Shown: piece after piece, positions 9,001-16,582 of the stretch | How positions within the stretch are numbered: the stretch's first letter is position 1 | Layout of the letters: the number at the start of each line of letters is the position of its first letter | Assembly (NCBI GenBank): GCA_036501535.1 | Contig: DASYAE010000194.1 | Coordinates: 1-26,105, forward strand | DNA: 26,105 nt | Direction: 5' to 3' | Origin: DASYAE01 sp036501535 | GTDB lineage: Bacteria; Actinomycetota; Actinomycetes; Streptomycetales; Catenulisporaceae | Program-made: the position numbers and the translations under genes | Notes under the pieces: generated by a model | Seen by the model: only the letters and a program-made list of their open reading frames with translations | Databases searched by the model: none | What the model was told of the DNA's origin: nothing

Positions 9001-9919
9001 CGGACGACAGTCGGCGCACGGCCTGCGCCGCCAGTACCGCAGCATGCTGTGGATCCAGCATCAGATCCGCGCACACCTGCTCGGCCTGCGCCGCTTGTCC
9101 GGTCAAAGCGGCCAGCACACCCGCCAGCCGCCGCATCGGGTGATCTGTCGGGGTGAACACCCGGCAGGTCCAGTCCCGGGTGGCGGCCCGGACCGCGCCG
9201 CGGCCCAAAGCGGGAATCAGGCCTGCTCTCGGCAGCGAGGACTTGCCGGCCCCGGACGCTCCGGTGACCACGAGCAGCCCGCCACCGCCCTGATCCGAGC
9301 GCTCTGACTGCTCCGAGAGCTTCGCGCACTCCAGCAGCTTCTCCTGCAGCCGCAGCGTCGCGCCGGTGCGCCCGTAGAACAGCTTCGCATTGGCCTGGCT
9401 GTAGGCGACCAGTCCCAGGTACGGGCATTCCCCGTAGAGTGTCGCAACGCGCTGTGATCGGCTGTGCTGCCCGGCATCGATGCGCTCGGCGATCCGCAGC
9501 AGCCGGTGCAGCAGGTCGGTCTGCTCATCACTGCGCATCGCCTGATCGCGCTGCGCCTCGCCAAACTCGGAGATACGGGTACGGATCTCGACGGCCAGCA
9601 CGTCGAACTCCCCGAACCGCACGCTCAGCTCGGCCACGCCGTCGATCACCCGGCCGCGCAGCACATCGACCGCGAGCAGCAGCTCGGTGGCCGCGGCAAG
9701 CAGCTTCGCGTTGGACTCGGTCACCTCGGACAGCGCCGATTCGAGCCGCGCGGCCAATTCCCGTTCGACAGCGGCCTCGGTCGGCTTCTCCTCGCCCTTA
9801 CGACGTAAGGCGTCAAGGGCCTGATCGATCAGCTCGGACAGCTTCGCCGCTCCCAGCCCGCCGACCAGGCCGACCCCCGCCACCACGGCCGGCCCCACCG
9901 CCAGGCTGGCGATGGCCAC
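6051..9919 (-). pseudogene. nSTAND1 NTPase-WD40 protein, frameshifted twice
   Basis: From GTG 9919 the protein has a hydrophobic Gly/Ala-rich N-terminal helix (1-28), a coiled-coil stretch (45-150), and an nSTAND1 module. That module begins 'CPYLGLVAY...LFYGR' and has Walker A G-A-S-G-A-G-K-S-S at 220-228, Walker B 'LVLVVDQFEELFT' at 321-333, and an 'IAHDVLLQSW' winged-helix motif at 571-580. A TM helix (about 667-687) and a WD40 propeller of roughly 11 repeats follow. STAND proteins with this layout are signal switches, and some are antiphage sensors. The reading frame breaks at about 7262, where repeat 3 ('WSLADPVAPQQL') should continue into 'ALAFSPDGG' in the -1 frame with about 13 residues missing. 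It breaks again at the G-run 6140-6142, where the family ending 'Y-V-N-A-P-Y-V-A-T-C' lies in the -1 frame and stops at 6098. Without correction the first frame runs out-of-frame to a stop at 6791. The gene is probably inactive, unless both breaks are sequencing errors. Confidence 0.8.
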
Positions 9920-9946
9920 CGGCGCATCACGGCCGAGCCGCCGGAC

Positions 9947-11299
9947 GTGCTGATCACGCTCCTGGAGCGCAGCGGCCTGCTGCGCGAGCCCGAGACCGAC
10001 CGCATCGACTTCATCCACCGCACCTTCCAGGAATACCTGGCCGCGCAGGCCGCGCTCAACCACGACGATGTCGGGCTGCTGGTGGACCACGCCGCGGACG
10101 ATCAGTGGCACCAGACGATCGTGCTGGCGGTCGGCCTGAGCACGCCGACGCAGCGCAATACACTGATCTCCTCCCTGCTCGATCCCCCGCGCAGGCTGCG
10201 CACGAAGCAAGGTGTCCTGGACATCGTCGCGCTGGCGAGCATGGAGACCGCCGGCGACCTGAGCGATGCGCACGCGCGCGAGATCGTGCGGCGGGCCAAG
10301 TACCTCCTTCCGCCCTCGCAGCCCGAGCACGTGACGCAGCTGGCCGCGGCCGGCGACCTCGCGCTGGGACTGATCGACGTGGGCAAGATCGGCACCGCCG
10401 TCCACGCGAAGAACACCGCCCGCCTCGCCGCGCTGGTCGGCAGTGAGACCGGGCTGGCCATGGTCGAGCAGCTCGCCCACGACTCCGCGCTGCTGAGCAT
10501 GAGCGACCTGGTCGGGCTGTGGGAGTACTTCGATCCCGACGACTACGTGCGGCGGGTGCTGTCCGGCGCCGGGCGTGTGGTGCGCAGCCTGGAGCTGGCC
10601 AGTTCCACGATGACCCGGACGCTGGACCTGTTGCCCGGGCTCGCGGAACTGGACTGCAACTTCAGCGAGCCGTGGGACGACTACTCCTTCCTGGAGCGGC
10701 TCGCGGCGCTGCGCTCCGCGCGCATCGGGGTGCCCTTCGGCAGCCCTCGCCTGACCGTGGGCGTTCCGCCCGCGCTGGAGAACGTCACCATCGCCTCGCA
10801 GCGGGGCCTGGCCAAGAACAGGGAGATGACCCGGCGCAAGGACGGCGCCGCCCGCAGTACGCCGGGGCTCAGCCTGAAGATCGCCGGCCTGGACGCCACC
10901 CGCGTGCTCGACCGCCTGACCATCGGCGGCGTCATCCGCCGCCTGGAGATCAACGACGACCCGCGGCTGCAGAGCCTGCGCCATCTCGCTCTGCCGGCCA
11001 CGCTGGTCGAGCTGGCCGTCACCGGCTGCCGGCAGCTGCGCTCCCTCACCGGGCTGGAGAGCGCGGACCTGCCCTGCCTGCAGCTGCTCGACTTCTCCCT
11101 GCAGCGCAACGCCCACCTCGACGTCAGCGCCCTGCTCGCGCCGCGCGACGTCCGGCCGCCGATCATCGGCCAGCTCACCCGGGTCTCGGTCACCTCCGGC
11201 GACATCGGTGACCTCGTATATCAGCTCTCCGACAGCGGGATGCGGCTCGACACGCGCAGCGATTCGGCCTCGTGGACGCGCCCCGCAGAGCAGGCGTGA
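9947..11299 (+). pseudogene. NACHT-NTPase, C-terminal fragment with leucine-rich tail
   Basis: The 450 codons begin in the middle of a known module. 'VLITLLERSGLLREP..DRIDFIHRTFQEYLAAQAAL' is the end of the NACHT winged-helix region of actinobacterial NACHT proteins. It is followed by a helical repeat region and then degenerate leucine-rich segments ('LPGLAELDCNF', 'LRHLALPATLVELAVTGCRQLRSLTGL'). The P-loop, Walker B and the N-terminal effector part, normally several hundred residues, are absent. Recognisable homology begins at about 9926 ('ITAEPPD'), in frame and upstream of the GTG at 9947, which therefore looks accidental. The stretch upstream is the antisense of the STAND gene. The fragment is intact to its stop, where a terminator hairpin overlaps the TGA. 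It could still be translated from a chance start, but ATP-dependent switching is impossible. Confidence 0.75.
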
Positions 11300-11327
11300 C
11301 GGCCCTGGCCGGCCGGGGCCGTCACGC
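11294..11327. terminator. Hairpin terminator between convergent genes
   Basis: GCGTGACGGCCC (11294-11305) and GGGCCGTCACGC (11316-11327) are perfect 12-bp arms around a 10-nt GC-rich loop. The left arm contains the stop codon of the NACHT fragment, and the right arm ends 6 nt before the stop of the minus-strand rhamnosidase. It can serve both strands. Confidence 0.75.
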
Positions 11328-11333
11328 AGCGCG

Positions 11334-14300
11334 TCATCCCGACGGCTCCAGATAGCAGGACTTGACGGCGCCGAAGTCGGGATCGGTGAACACTGCGTCG
11401 GTGCAGGGCGTGCCGCCGGTGACGGTCTTGCCGATCCAGTCGCTGCCCGCGCCGAATTCCACGGTTCTGGTGCCGGTGAAGGCGCACAGGCCGTTCTCCG
11501 CAGCGCAGTAGGTCGTTCCGCTCGGCCCCGCGGTCACCGGTCCGACGTAGCAGGCCTTGACGATGCCGAAGTCGGGGTCGCCGAGTGCTGTGACGGTGCA
11601 GGCGGTCGAGGCCGACTCGGTTGTGTAGGAGTAGATGCCGTTCGCGCCGAAGGCGACCGACTCGGTTCCGGTCACCTGACAGGTGCCGCCTTCCGTCGCG
11701 CACTGGGTGTAGCCGGTCGGCGCGCCGTAGGTGCCGGGGTTGGCGGCGATCGTGTAGCTGCCGGGCTGGACGCCGGTGAGGTACACGTAGTTCGCGTCTG
11801 CGGAAGCGCCGGTGATCCCGCCGGTCGCGGTGAATGTGCCGTTGCTCCAGACGACGTTGCCATCGACCTCGACGATGGGGTCGGCGGCGCCATAGGTGGG
11901 GACTGCGATGGTGCCGCTCGTCCCGCCCGGCGCGGTCACGTTCATGCTGAACTGGCCCACGCCGCTTTCGCCGGCCCAGTCCACGTCCACGTCGCCGTGC
12001 GGGGTGGGCACCTGGCCTTCCGCCCAGGACAAGCTGCCGGGATGGGGCTGCACGGTCCACGTGGCGTAGCCGGCCGTGTCCGGCTGGACGCCGAGGACGT
12101 AGCCGGAGAGCGCTGAGACGGGTGTGGTGGACCAGCCGTGCGCCAGGCTGCTGCTCCCGCCGAAGCCGGGCTGGCCGGAGGAATTGACGTTCTCCCACAT
12201 GGTGCCGGTGTCGTCGGGGCCGGGCGCGATCATGTTGCCCCACACGTCGTCGAGGAGCGTCTCGGCGTCCGCGGTGTCGTTGTCGGCCAGCGTCGCGTCG
12301 AGTTCGTAGCCGCTGACGAAGGGGCTGATCACGTCCTGATAGCCACTGCCGGAGAAGGGCTGGGGGCCGTACTGCGTGGTCCACAGGTCCTTCTTGAGCG
12401 CGGCCAGGATGGTCGCGTCGTCGGACGCCGGGGCGACGCCGTAGAGCACGGCCAGGGAGTTGGCGTCCTGGGCGACGGTCGTGGTGTCGGTGCCGCTGAG
12501 GTAGTAGAGGCCTGTGGCGCTGTCGTAGAGGTGGTTGTTGATCGCGGTCTTCAGGGCCGCCGCATCGGCGGTGTAGGTCGCGGCCTGGGCCGAGTCGCCG
12601 GCCGCGGAGGCCAGAACCGCGCCGTCGAGCAGGGTCTTGTAGTACAGCAGGTTGTACTCGGTGACCTCGCCGGCCTTGTTGCCGTCGTAGTAGTCCCAGT
12701 CGGCGCCGTCGCCGGTGGTGGTCGTGAACAGGCCGTTGGAGTCGAGCTGGGTGGCGTTCCAGGCGAGTTCGTTCTCGACGACGGGCCATTCCTGGGCGGC
12801 GAACGCCGTGTCCCCAGAGTAGAGGTAGTAGTCGGCGAGTCCGAGCACGAAGTACATCGAGTACGAGGCCGAATAGGTGCCGGTGGTCCCGGGGATGCTC
12901 GCGCCGGTGTGCAGCGGGTCCTGCGGCGGCAGGTCGCCGGTGACGAAGCCGCTGGAGAGCTGGTAGCTGCCGAGCAGTTGCAAGGCGCCCTTTATGTATG
13001 CGGCGTCGTCCGTGGAGTAGAAGACGCTCGGGCCCTCCACGTTCATGTCCCCGGCCCAGATCGCGCGGTCGCGCTTGGCGCCGTCGACGATCGACGGGTA
13101 CTGGTTGGTGCCCGGGACTACGAACTCGGACAGGGCCGAGGTGTTGCTCAGCGTGTTGCTGAAGAGGGTCGTGCCGCTCGAGGAGGTGACCGTCAGGTCG
13201 TTGAAGTCGGCCAGCTCGCCGGCATACTCGCGGAAGCCCACGGTGCCGGACGCGAACGTGGACGCGGTCAGGGTGATCAGCGGCGTGTTGTCGAGCGAGA
13301 TCGAGATCGTGGAGCCGGACACGGTGGTGCTCACCGCGTGCCAGCCGCCGGCGGTCAGCGCGCCGGGCAGCGCCACGCTGCCGAGCGAGGTGTAGGACCC
13401 GTTCTGCAGGTCCCATTCCTGCAGCTGGTCCGGCGTGCCGGCGGTGTCGGTGCTGTCGTTGAGGATGAAGAGGTAGGTGTCGTTCGCGTCCTGGCCGCGG
13501 ACGGTCCAGCCGGCCTGGTTGTCGATGATCTGGGTGTCGAACGAGACGGTGTAGTCGGTCCAGGATGTGCCCTGATTCAGCAGGCCGACCCCGTTGCCCG
13601 AGCTGCTGCCGCCCGCCACCAGCTGGCCGTTGGACACCGACCAGGTGCCGGGCAGCGACTGCGCGGGCACCGAGTCGAGCTGGTCGGTGTATTCGCTGTC
13701 GTACCAGATCTCGTTGAGCTCGTTGTCGCTGGAGTCGAAGTATCCCGACAGGCTGCCGGCCTGCGTGTCGTCGGCGACGTAGTCGAGCCCGACGCCGCTG
13801 AGCGTGACGCTGCCCGCGCTGGTCAGCGTGATCTCCTCGTAGCGCTCGCCGCCCTGCACGTACTGGTTGGCGATGGTGCCGGCGCCGGTGACGGTGTAGT
13901 CGTCGTAGCGGTTCGGGTCGCCCTCGGCCCACGGCGTCGAGCCGTCGCCGGTGGCGCTCTCGTACTGTCCGCCCTCGGAGTACCCGGCACGCAGCGTCGG
14001 CGAGCCGGATGCGGAGGCGACGTCGAAGAACGGGATGCCGCCCACGTCCTTGCCGTAGTCGAGCACGATGGTGGGCGTGGCGCCGCCGGAGGCGAGGGTC
14101 AGCGTGGCACCGCCGGACCCTCCGCACAGGAGATCTGAGGCCCCTGACACGCTGCCCGCGGTGCTGCTCACTGCGGTGGGGCACACGGTCGTGCCGGCCG
14201 GAGCCTGGTTATAGGCCTGCCAGTCCGGCGAGGACGGCCACGGGGCGCCCGACGTGGCAGCGGATCCGGCCGTGGCGGGCCCGAAGGCGACGAACAGGCC

Positions 14301-14411
14301 CGCGCCGACCAAGGCGGCGGCGATCAGGCCGCTGCGGTGGCGCGGGCAGAAGCGGCGGTGGGAAGAGCGGCCGTGGGTAAGCGGGCGCGGGTGGGCGTGA
14401 TCTGGCAGCAC
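11334..14411 (-). CDS. Secreted multidomain GH78 alpha-L-rhamnosidase
   Basis: The 1025-aa extracellular enzyme should release terminal alpha-L-rhamnose from plant polysaccharides or glycosides. GTG 14411 is chosen because AGGAG (14417-14421) precedes it by 5 nt. A long Arg/His-rich n-region leads into a hydrophobic segment (28-45) with cleavage near 'A-T-A-G-S-A-A'. A beta-sandwich (about 55-225) follows, then an inserted concanavalin/LamG-like domain (about 255-412). The GH78 (alpha/alpha)6 catalytic domain (about 420-775) has the family motif D-G-A-K-R-D-R-A-I-W-A-G-D-M at 443-456 and the likely general base E740 in 'GTMWENVN'. A C-terminal beta-sandwich (about 778-865) is followed by two cysteine-rich tandem repeats (about 901-957 and 966-1022) of the form C..E.G.C.FTGT..V.FGA...DPDFG.VK.CY. 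I do not know a named family for these repeats; carbohydrate binding is plausible. Confidence 0.9.
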   Translation of the reverse strand: MLPDHAHPRPLTHGRSSHRRFCPRHRSGLIAAALVGAGLFVAFGPATAGSAATSGAPWPSSPDWQAYNQAPAGTTVCPTAVSSTAGSVSGASDLLCGGSGGATLTLASGGATPTIVLDYGKDVGGIPFFDVASASGSPTLRAGYSEGGQYESATGDGSTPWAEGDPNRYDDYTVTGAGTIANQYVQGGERYEEITLTSAGSVTLSGVGLDYVADDTQAGSLSGYFDSSDNELNEIWYDSEYTDQLDSVPAQSLPGTWSVSNGQLVAGGSSSGNGVGLLNQGTSWTDYTVSFDTQIIDNQAGWTVRGQDANDTYLFILNDSTDTAGTPDQLQEWDLQNGSYTSLGSVALPGALTAGGWHAVSTTVSGSTISISLDNTPLITLTASTFASGTVGFREYAGELADFNDLTVTSSSGTTLFSNTLSNTSALSEFVVPGTNQYPSIVDGAKRDRAIWAGDMNVEGPSVFYSTDDAAYIKGALQLLGSYQLSSGFVTGDLPPQDPLHTGASIPGTTGTYSASYSMYFVLGLADYYLYSGDTAFAAQEWPVVENELAWNATQLDSNGLFTTTTGDGADWDYYDGNKAGEVTEYNLLYYKTLLDGAVLASAAGDSAQAATYTADAAALKTAINNHLYDSATGLYYLSGTDTTTVAQDANSLAVLYGVAPASDDATILAALKKDLWTTQYGPQPFSGSGYQDVISPFVSGYELDATLADNDTADAETLLDDVWGNMIAPGPDDTGTMWENVNSSGQPGFGGSSSLAHGWSTTPVSALSGYVLGVQPDTAGYATWTVQPHPGSLSWAEGQVPTPHGDVDVDWAGESGVGQFSMNVTAPGGTSGTIAVPTYGAADPIVEVDGNVVWSNGTFTATGGITGASADANYVYLTGVQPGSYTIAANPGTYGAPTGYTQCATEGGTCQVTGTESVAFGANGIYSYTTESASTACTVTALGDPDFGIVKACYVGPVTAGPSGTTYCAAENGLCAFTGTRTVEFGAGSDWIGKTVTGGTPCTDAVFTDPDFGAVKSCYLEPSG

Positions 14412-14496
14412 ACGAACTCCTCGACGGTGCGGAACGAGTCGCAGCAGGTCGTCAGAGCGTCCGGAAGCGCGCCGGCATCGAACGCACGCAATACTC

Positions 14497-14508
14497 TGTA
14501 ACGTTTCA
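14497..14508. promoter_or_regulatory. LacI-type operator candidate for the rhamnosidase gene
   Basis: TGTAACGTTTCA is palindromic around a central CG (10 of 12 positions agree with the reverse complement), the form expected for LacI/GalR-family operators. It lies about 12-24 nt downstream of the predicted transcription start of the minus-strand rhamnosidase gene, a position where a bound repressor would block RNA polymerase. No regulator gene is in the window. Confidence 0.5.
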
Positions 14509-14526
14509 TTGATGAGCTCGGCCGGG

Positions 14527-14555
14527 ACGTTATCCGTAGCCGCGGCCCGCGTCAA
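14527..14555 (-). promoter_or_regulatory. Promoter of the rhamnosidase gene
   Basis: On the minus strand TTGACG (14555-14550) is separated by 17 nt from TAACGT (14532-14527), a clean housekeeping-type promoter. The start site should be near 14520, giving a leader of about 110 nt before GTG 14411. Confidence 0.65.
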
Positions 14556-14684
14556 GGCATGCCGGCGTTTTCCCCTGTCAGAACCCGTGCATGGCGGACT
14601 GCGGTGAAGAAGATCGAGATGAAATGGGAGGTGCGGGCGACGAGGAGGAGTCGTCCTCTCGGGAGGGCACCGGATGATAGGTGA

Positions 14685-14709
14685 AGCCGACCGCATCCCG
14701 CGGTCGGCT
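14685..14709. terminator. Hairpin downstream of the small minus-strand genes
   Basis: AGCCGACCGC (14685-14694) and GCGGTCGGCT (14700-14709) form a perfect 10-bp stem with a 5-nt loop, about 100 nt past the stop of the 55-aa gene. It is a plausible intrinsic terminator for that minus-strand pair. The rest of 14556-14812 shows no gene I can support. Confidence 0.55.
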
Positions 14710-14812
14710 GTCACGTTTCAAGAAATGCCGACTGCTGCGCGCATGTATGGCTTCGAGTACGCCTACTGTGTATGAAATACCCGTTATAGATGATTCCTGA
14801 TATTATGATCGC

Positions 14813-14980
14813 TCACATCTGCTGGCGGACTCCGGCCTCGCGCTCGACGCTGTGCACCTGCTCCCGCAAGTCCCCGTGCAGTGCACGCGGCGCGCCGTGC
14901 CGCCGCCCGAGCGGCAGTACCGTGCGATACATCATGTCCTCGAGCAGGAACGACGCCAGGATGGCAGCCGCTCCTTCCAC
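14813..14980 (-). CDS. Small 55-aa protein following the helical 144-aa gene
   Basis: A GTG at 14980 begins 55 codons ending in TGA at 14815-14813 (V-E-G-A-A-A-I-L-A-S-F-L-L-E-D-M-M-Y-R-T...R-Q-Q-M). The product has a hydrophobic N-terminal helix and a charged second half. It starts 3 nt after the TAA of the upstream gene and in the same frame; the bases between are TAG, so two tandem stops separate the two reading frames. That arrangement means either translational re-initiation or a longer ancestral protein cut by nonsense mutation. The ribosome-binding site is weak (AGG 7 nt upstream). The family is not recognised. Confidence 0.45.
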   Translation of the reverse strand: MEGAAAILASFLLEDMMYRTVLPLGRRHGAPRALHGDLREQVHSVEREAGVRQQM

Positions 14981-14983
14981 CTA

Positions 14984-15418
14984 TTACCTGGTGCCCGGAC
15001 CGCGTCGCGCGCGCAGGGCGGCGATCCTCGACTCGCTGCGCCGTACGGCCTCCTCGCGTGCGTGTTCCGCGGCCTCGACGGTCTCGACCTCCCCCTGAAT
15101 GGCGGAAAGCAGGTGACGCGCTTTCGCCGTGACGTGGTGTTCCTTCGCCTCGGCGGTCTCCAGCACGCCCCGCGCGGTTCGCAGCGTGCCCGGGTCGCCA
15201 CATGCCTGGACCGCGCGCACGAGATCCTGTGCCTCTCGGTGTGCCCGCTGTGCCACGCCGACTTCGGCCTCGGTCGTGTCCACCAGGCCGTTCAGATGAT
15301 GAGTCCAGGCAGTGCAGATCACCCCTTCGACGTAAGCGACCGCCTGAACCACGGCTGCTTCCAACGTCAGCCGGGCGAACTCGTCGCGCGCCGCCCCCGC
15401 GTTCATGTCCTTCGCCAC
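14984..15418 (-). CDS. Helical 144-aa protein of unknown function
   Basis: The start is GTG 15418, 4 nt after AAGGAG (15423-15428). The internal ATG at 15406 has no usable ribosome-binding site. The protein is almost entirely alpha-helical, rich in Ala, Glu and Arg. It has a central segment with paired Trp/His ('AYVEGVICTAWTHHLNGL') and a C-terminal charged coiled-coil ('VETVEAAEHAREEAVRRSESRIAALRARR'). There is no signal peptide or TM segment. I do not recognise the family. Length and helical character would suit a dimeric scaffold or adaptor, but this is only a structural impression. It forms a two-gene unit with the 55-aa gene downstream. Confidence 0.6.
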   Translation of the reverse strand: MAKDMNAGAARDEFARLTLEAAVVQAVAYVEGVICTAWTHHLNGLVDTTEAEVGVAQRAHREAQDLVRAVQACGDPGTLRTARGVLETAEAKEHHVTAKARHLLSAIQGEVETVEAAEHAREEAVRRSESRIAALRARRGPGTR

Positions 15419-15663
15419 AATGCTCCTTCGATGCCGAGCAGGGCCGCTGGCCACCGATCCTGCATATTCGCGCTCCGTCGGTCCGTCTGTCCGCAGCCGC
15501 ATGCCCTGTGCTCTGCCCGCGATGCGCTGGATAGCCCGTTCGCGCGGTGCTGTACCAGCCGCCGAACCGGCACGTTTGAGGGCGGGGCCACAGGCAACCG
15601 AGCACTCCAGCAGCGGTACGAGACCGCCGTCACCGGAGGACCGATACGCATGGAGGCACGGTT

Positions 15664-16020
15664 TTGAACGGGCGAAAGCTGATCGCGAAGCCGATAGGGA
15701 TGGCCGCCGGCGCCGCCGGGGGCGCGGCCTTCAGGTATGTGTGGCGCCGCGCGGACCGGGGCCGGAACGTTCCGGAGCCCGTCGACGCCGACCGCTCGTG
15801 GCGCGTTGTGCTGCTCGCCGCCGCGCTCGAGAGCGCCGTGTTCGCAGTCATTCACGCCGTCGTGACGCGGTTGGCGGCTGGGGCCGGCCGCGAAGCGGGC
15901 CAGGAGGCGCTTCCTGCGTCGCGTACGTACGCGCTCGTAGACAGAATCTTGATCCACGCAGTCGGCGTGGATCAAGATTCTGTCCGCAATGTGGGAGCCA
16001 CGAGAAAGGCGGAGCAATGA
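15664..16020 (+). CDS. DUF4235-type small membrane protein with an unusual tail
   Basis: The 118-aa protein starts at TTG 15664, 7 nt after TGGAGG (15651-15656). It matches DUF4235 in its opening 'K-L-I-A-K-P-I-G-M-A-A-G', glycine-rich hydrophobic helix, 'VWRR', the conserved 'P.D.DRSWR.VLLAAALESAVFAVIHAVVTRLA' region and two membrane helices. DUF4235 proteins are small actinobacterial membrane proteins without an assigned function. The usual C-terminus is reached at about residue 80, while here another 30-odd residues follow ('VDRILIHAVGVDQDSV...'), encoded by a perfect 45-bp palindrome that keeps the frame open. The stop overlaps the ATG of the next gene (ATGA), indicating translational coupling. 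Confidence 0.75.
   Translation: MNGRKLIAKPIGMAAGAAGGAAFRYVWRRADRGRNVPEPVDADRSWRVVLLAAALESAVFAVIHAVVTRLAAGAGREAGQEALPASRTYALVDRILIHAVGVDQDSVRNVGATRKAEQ
15920..15933. repeat. 14-bp perfect palindrome
   Basis: CGCGTACGTACGCG is fully self-complementary and lies 6 nt before the large hairpin, inside the 3' part of the DUF4235 gene. It could be a protein-binding site or part of the same inserted element. Confidence 0.6.
15940..15984. repeat. 45-bp perfect inverted repeat inside a coding region
   Basis: The arms GACAGAATCTTGATCCACGC (15940-15959) and their exact reverse complement (15965-15984) flank the 5-nt loop AGTCG. The total of 45 nt is 15 codons, so the element is in frame. Its base composition is lower in GC than its surroundings, which suggests an inserted element or a terminator or attenuator hairpin between the two coupled genes. 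Confidence 0.85.
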
Positions 16021-16295
16021 TTCCCCCGGACACCGCCGAGACCGTCCTCGGCGAGGCGACCGCCCCCGAGCTGCGGCGGGACGAGGAGCCGGTCGAGGAC
16101 AACTTCCGGCACATCGTGTGCTTCCTGTGCTACCCCGCCTTCGCCACCGCGCGCGTGGCCCCGCACGACGCCGAGTGCATATGCGGGAAACCGGTACGAG
16201 CCGGTGACGCTCCCGGTCCGAGCACCGCGCCGCAGTGCGTGTTGTGCAACGAGATGGTGCAGACCCACCGCCGGGCGGTGCATTCAGAGCGCTGA
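16017..16295 (+). CDS. Small six-cysteine zinc-ribbon-like protein
   Basis: The 92-aa protein starts at ATG 16017, preceded by GGCGGAG and overlapping the DUF4235 stop by 4 nt. After an acidic N-terminus it has three cysteine pairs: C35-x-x-C38 ('HIVCFLCYP'), C54-x-C56 ('ECICGKP') and C74-x-x-C77 ('CVLCNEM'). This pattern is seen in short actinobacterial proteins of unknown function and would suit one or two structural zinc sites. There is no signal peptide. Its last 12 bases overlap, tail to tail, the end of the minus-strand 87-aa gene. Confidence 0.7.
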   Translation: MIPPDTAETVLGEATAPELRRDEEPVEDNFRHIVCFLCYPAFATARVAPHDAECICGKPVRAGDAPGPSTAPQCVLCNEMVQTHRRAVHSER

Positions 16296-16547
16296 GTCTC
16301 CAGGGTGTAGGTGATGCCACTGGTCGGCGAGGATGAACTGCTCGAGGGGCGCATCGCCGAGCGGCCACTCACTGGTGAAGTCCAGCGCCTGCGCCCAAGC
16401 CTCGCCCCACGGTCCGTCCTGCTGCGCCTGCGGCGGGAGGTCATCACCGGGCCGGTATTCGGGCTGGGAGGCGCGGGTGTTCGGCGCATCGCCGGTCTCG
16501 ACCGGCTGCGGCGGCCGGGGTGTGTCGGCGGGTTCGAGCTCTTCCAT
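16284..16547 (-). CDS. 87-aa protein with the 'GDELPPxAQ' motif
   Basis: ATG 16547 is preceded by GAGGAG with 5-nt spacing. The first 28 residues are Pro/Glu-rich and probably disordered. Residues 29-47 carry the shared motif PEYRPGDDLPPQAQQDGPW, and the C-terminal 40 residues are Trp-rich and hydrophobic ('WAQALDFTSEWPLGDAPLEQFILADQWHHL'). It is the last gene of the minus-strand operon of the zinc-ribbon protein, TraD-like protein, 110-aa protein and 87-aa protein, and follows the 110-aa gene by 35 nt. I recognise no family. The motif recurs in its upstream neighbour and in the kinase of the divergent operon, which suggests that a common partner reads it. Confidence 0.7.
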   Translation of the reverse strand: MEELEPADTPRPPQPVETGDAPNTRASQPEYRPGDDLPPQAQQDGPWGEAWAQALDFTSEWPLGDAPLEQFILADQWHHLHPGDSAL

Positions 16548-16582
16548 GGCGGCTCCTCGGGCGGCGAGGCGCGGGGCAGGGA

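Noticed and set aside
9920..11116. Upstream extension of the minus-strand STAND frame by about 400 codons
   Set aside because: It is the antisense of the NACHT fragment, rich in Gln/Arg/Gly and His with no domain pattern. The sense strand is clearly the coding one.
12138..14138. Long plus-strand frame opposite the rhamnosidase
   Set aside because: Val/Gly/Arg-rich shadow frame caused by codon bias. The minus strand has complete GH78 motifs.
14852..15667. Plus-strand 271-codon frame across the small helical gene
   Set aside because: The minus-strand reading gives a coherent helical protein with a good ribosome-binding site. The plus frame has no coherent pattern.
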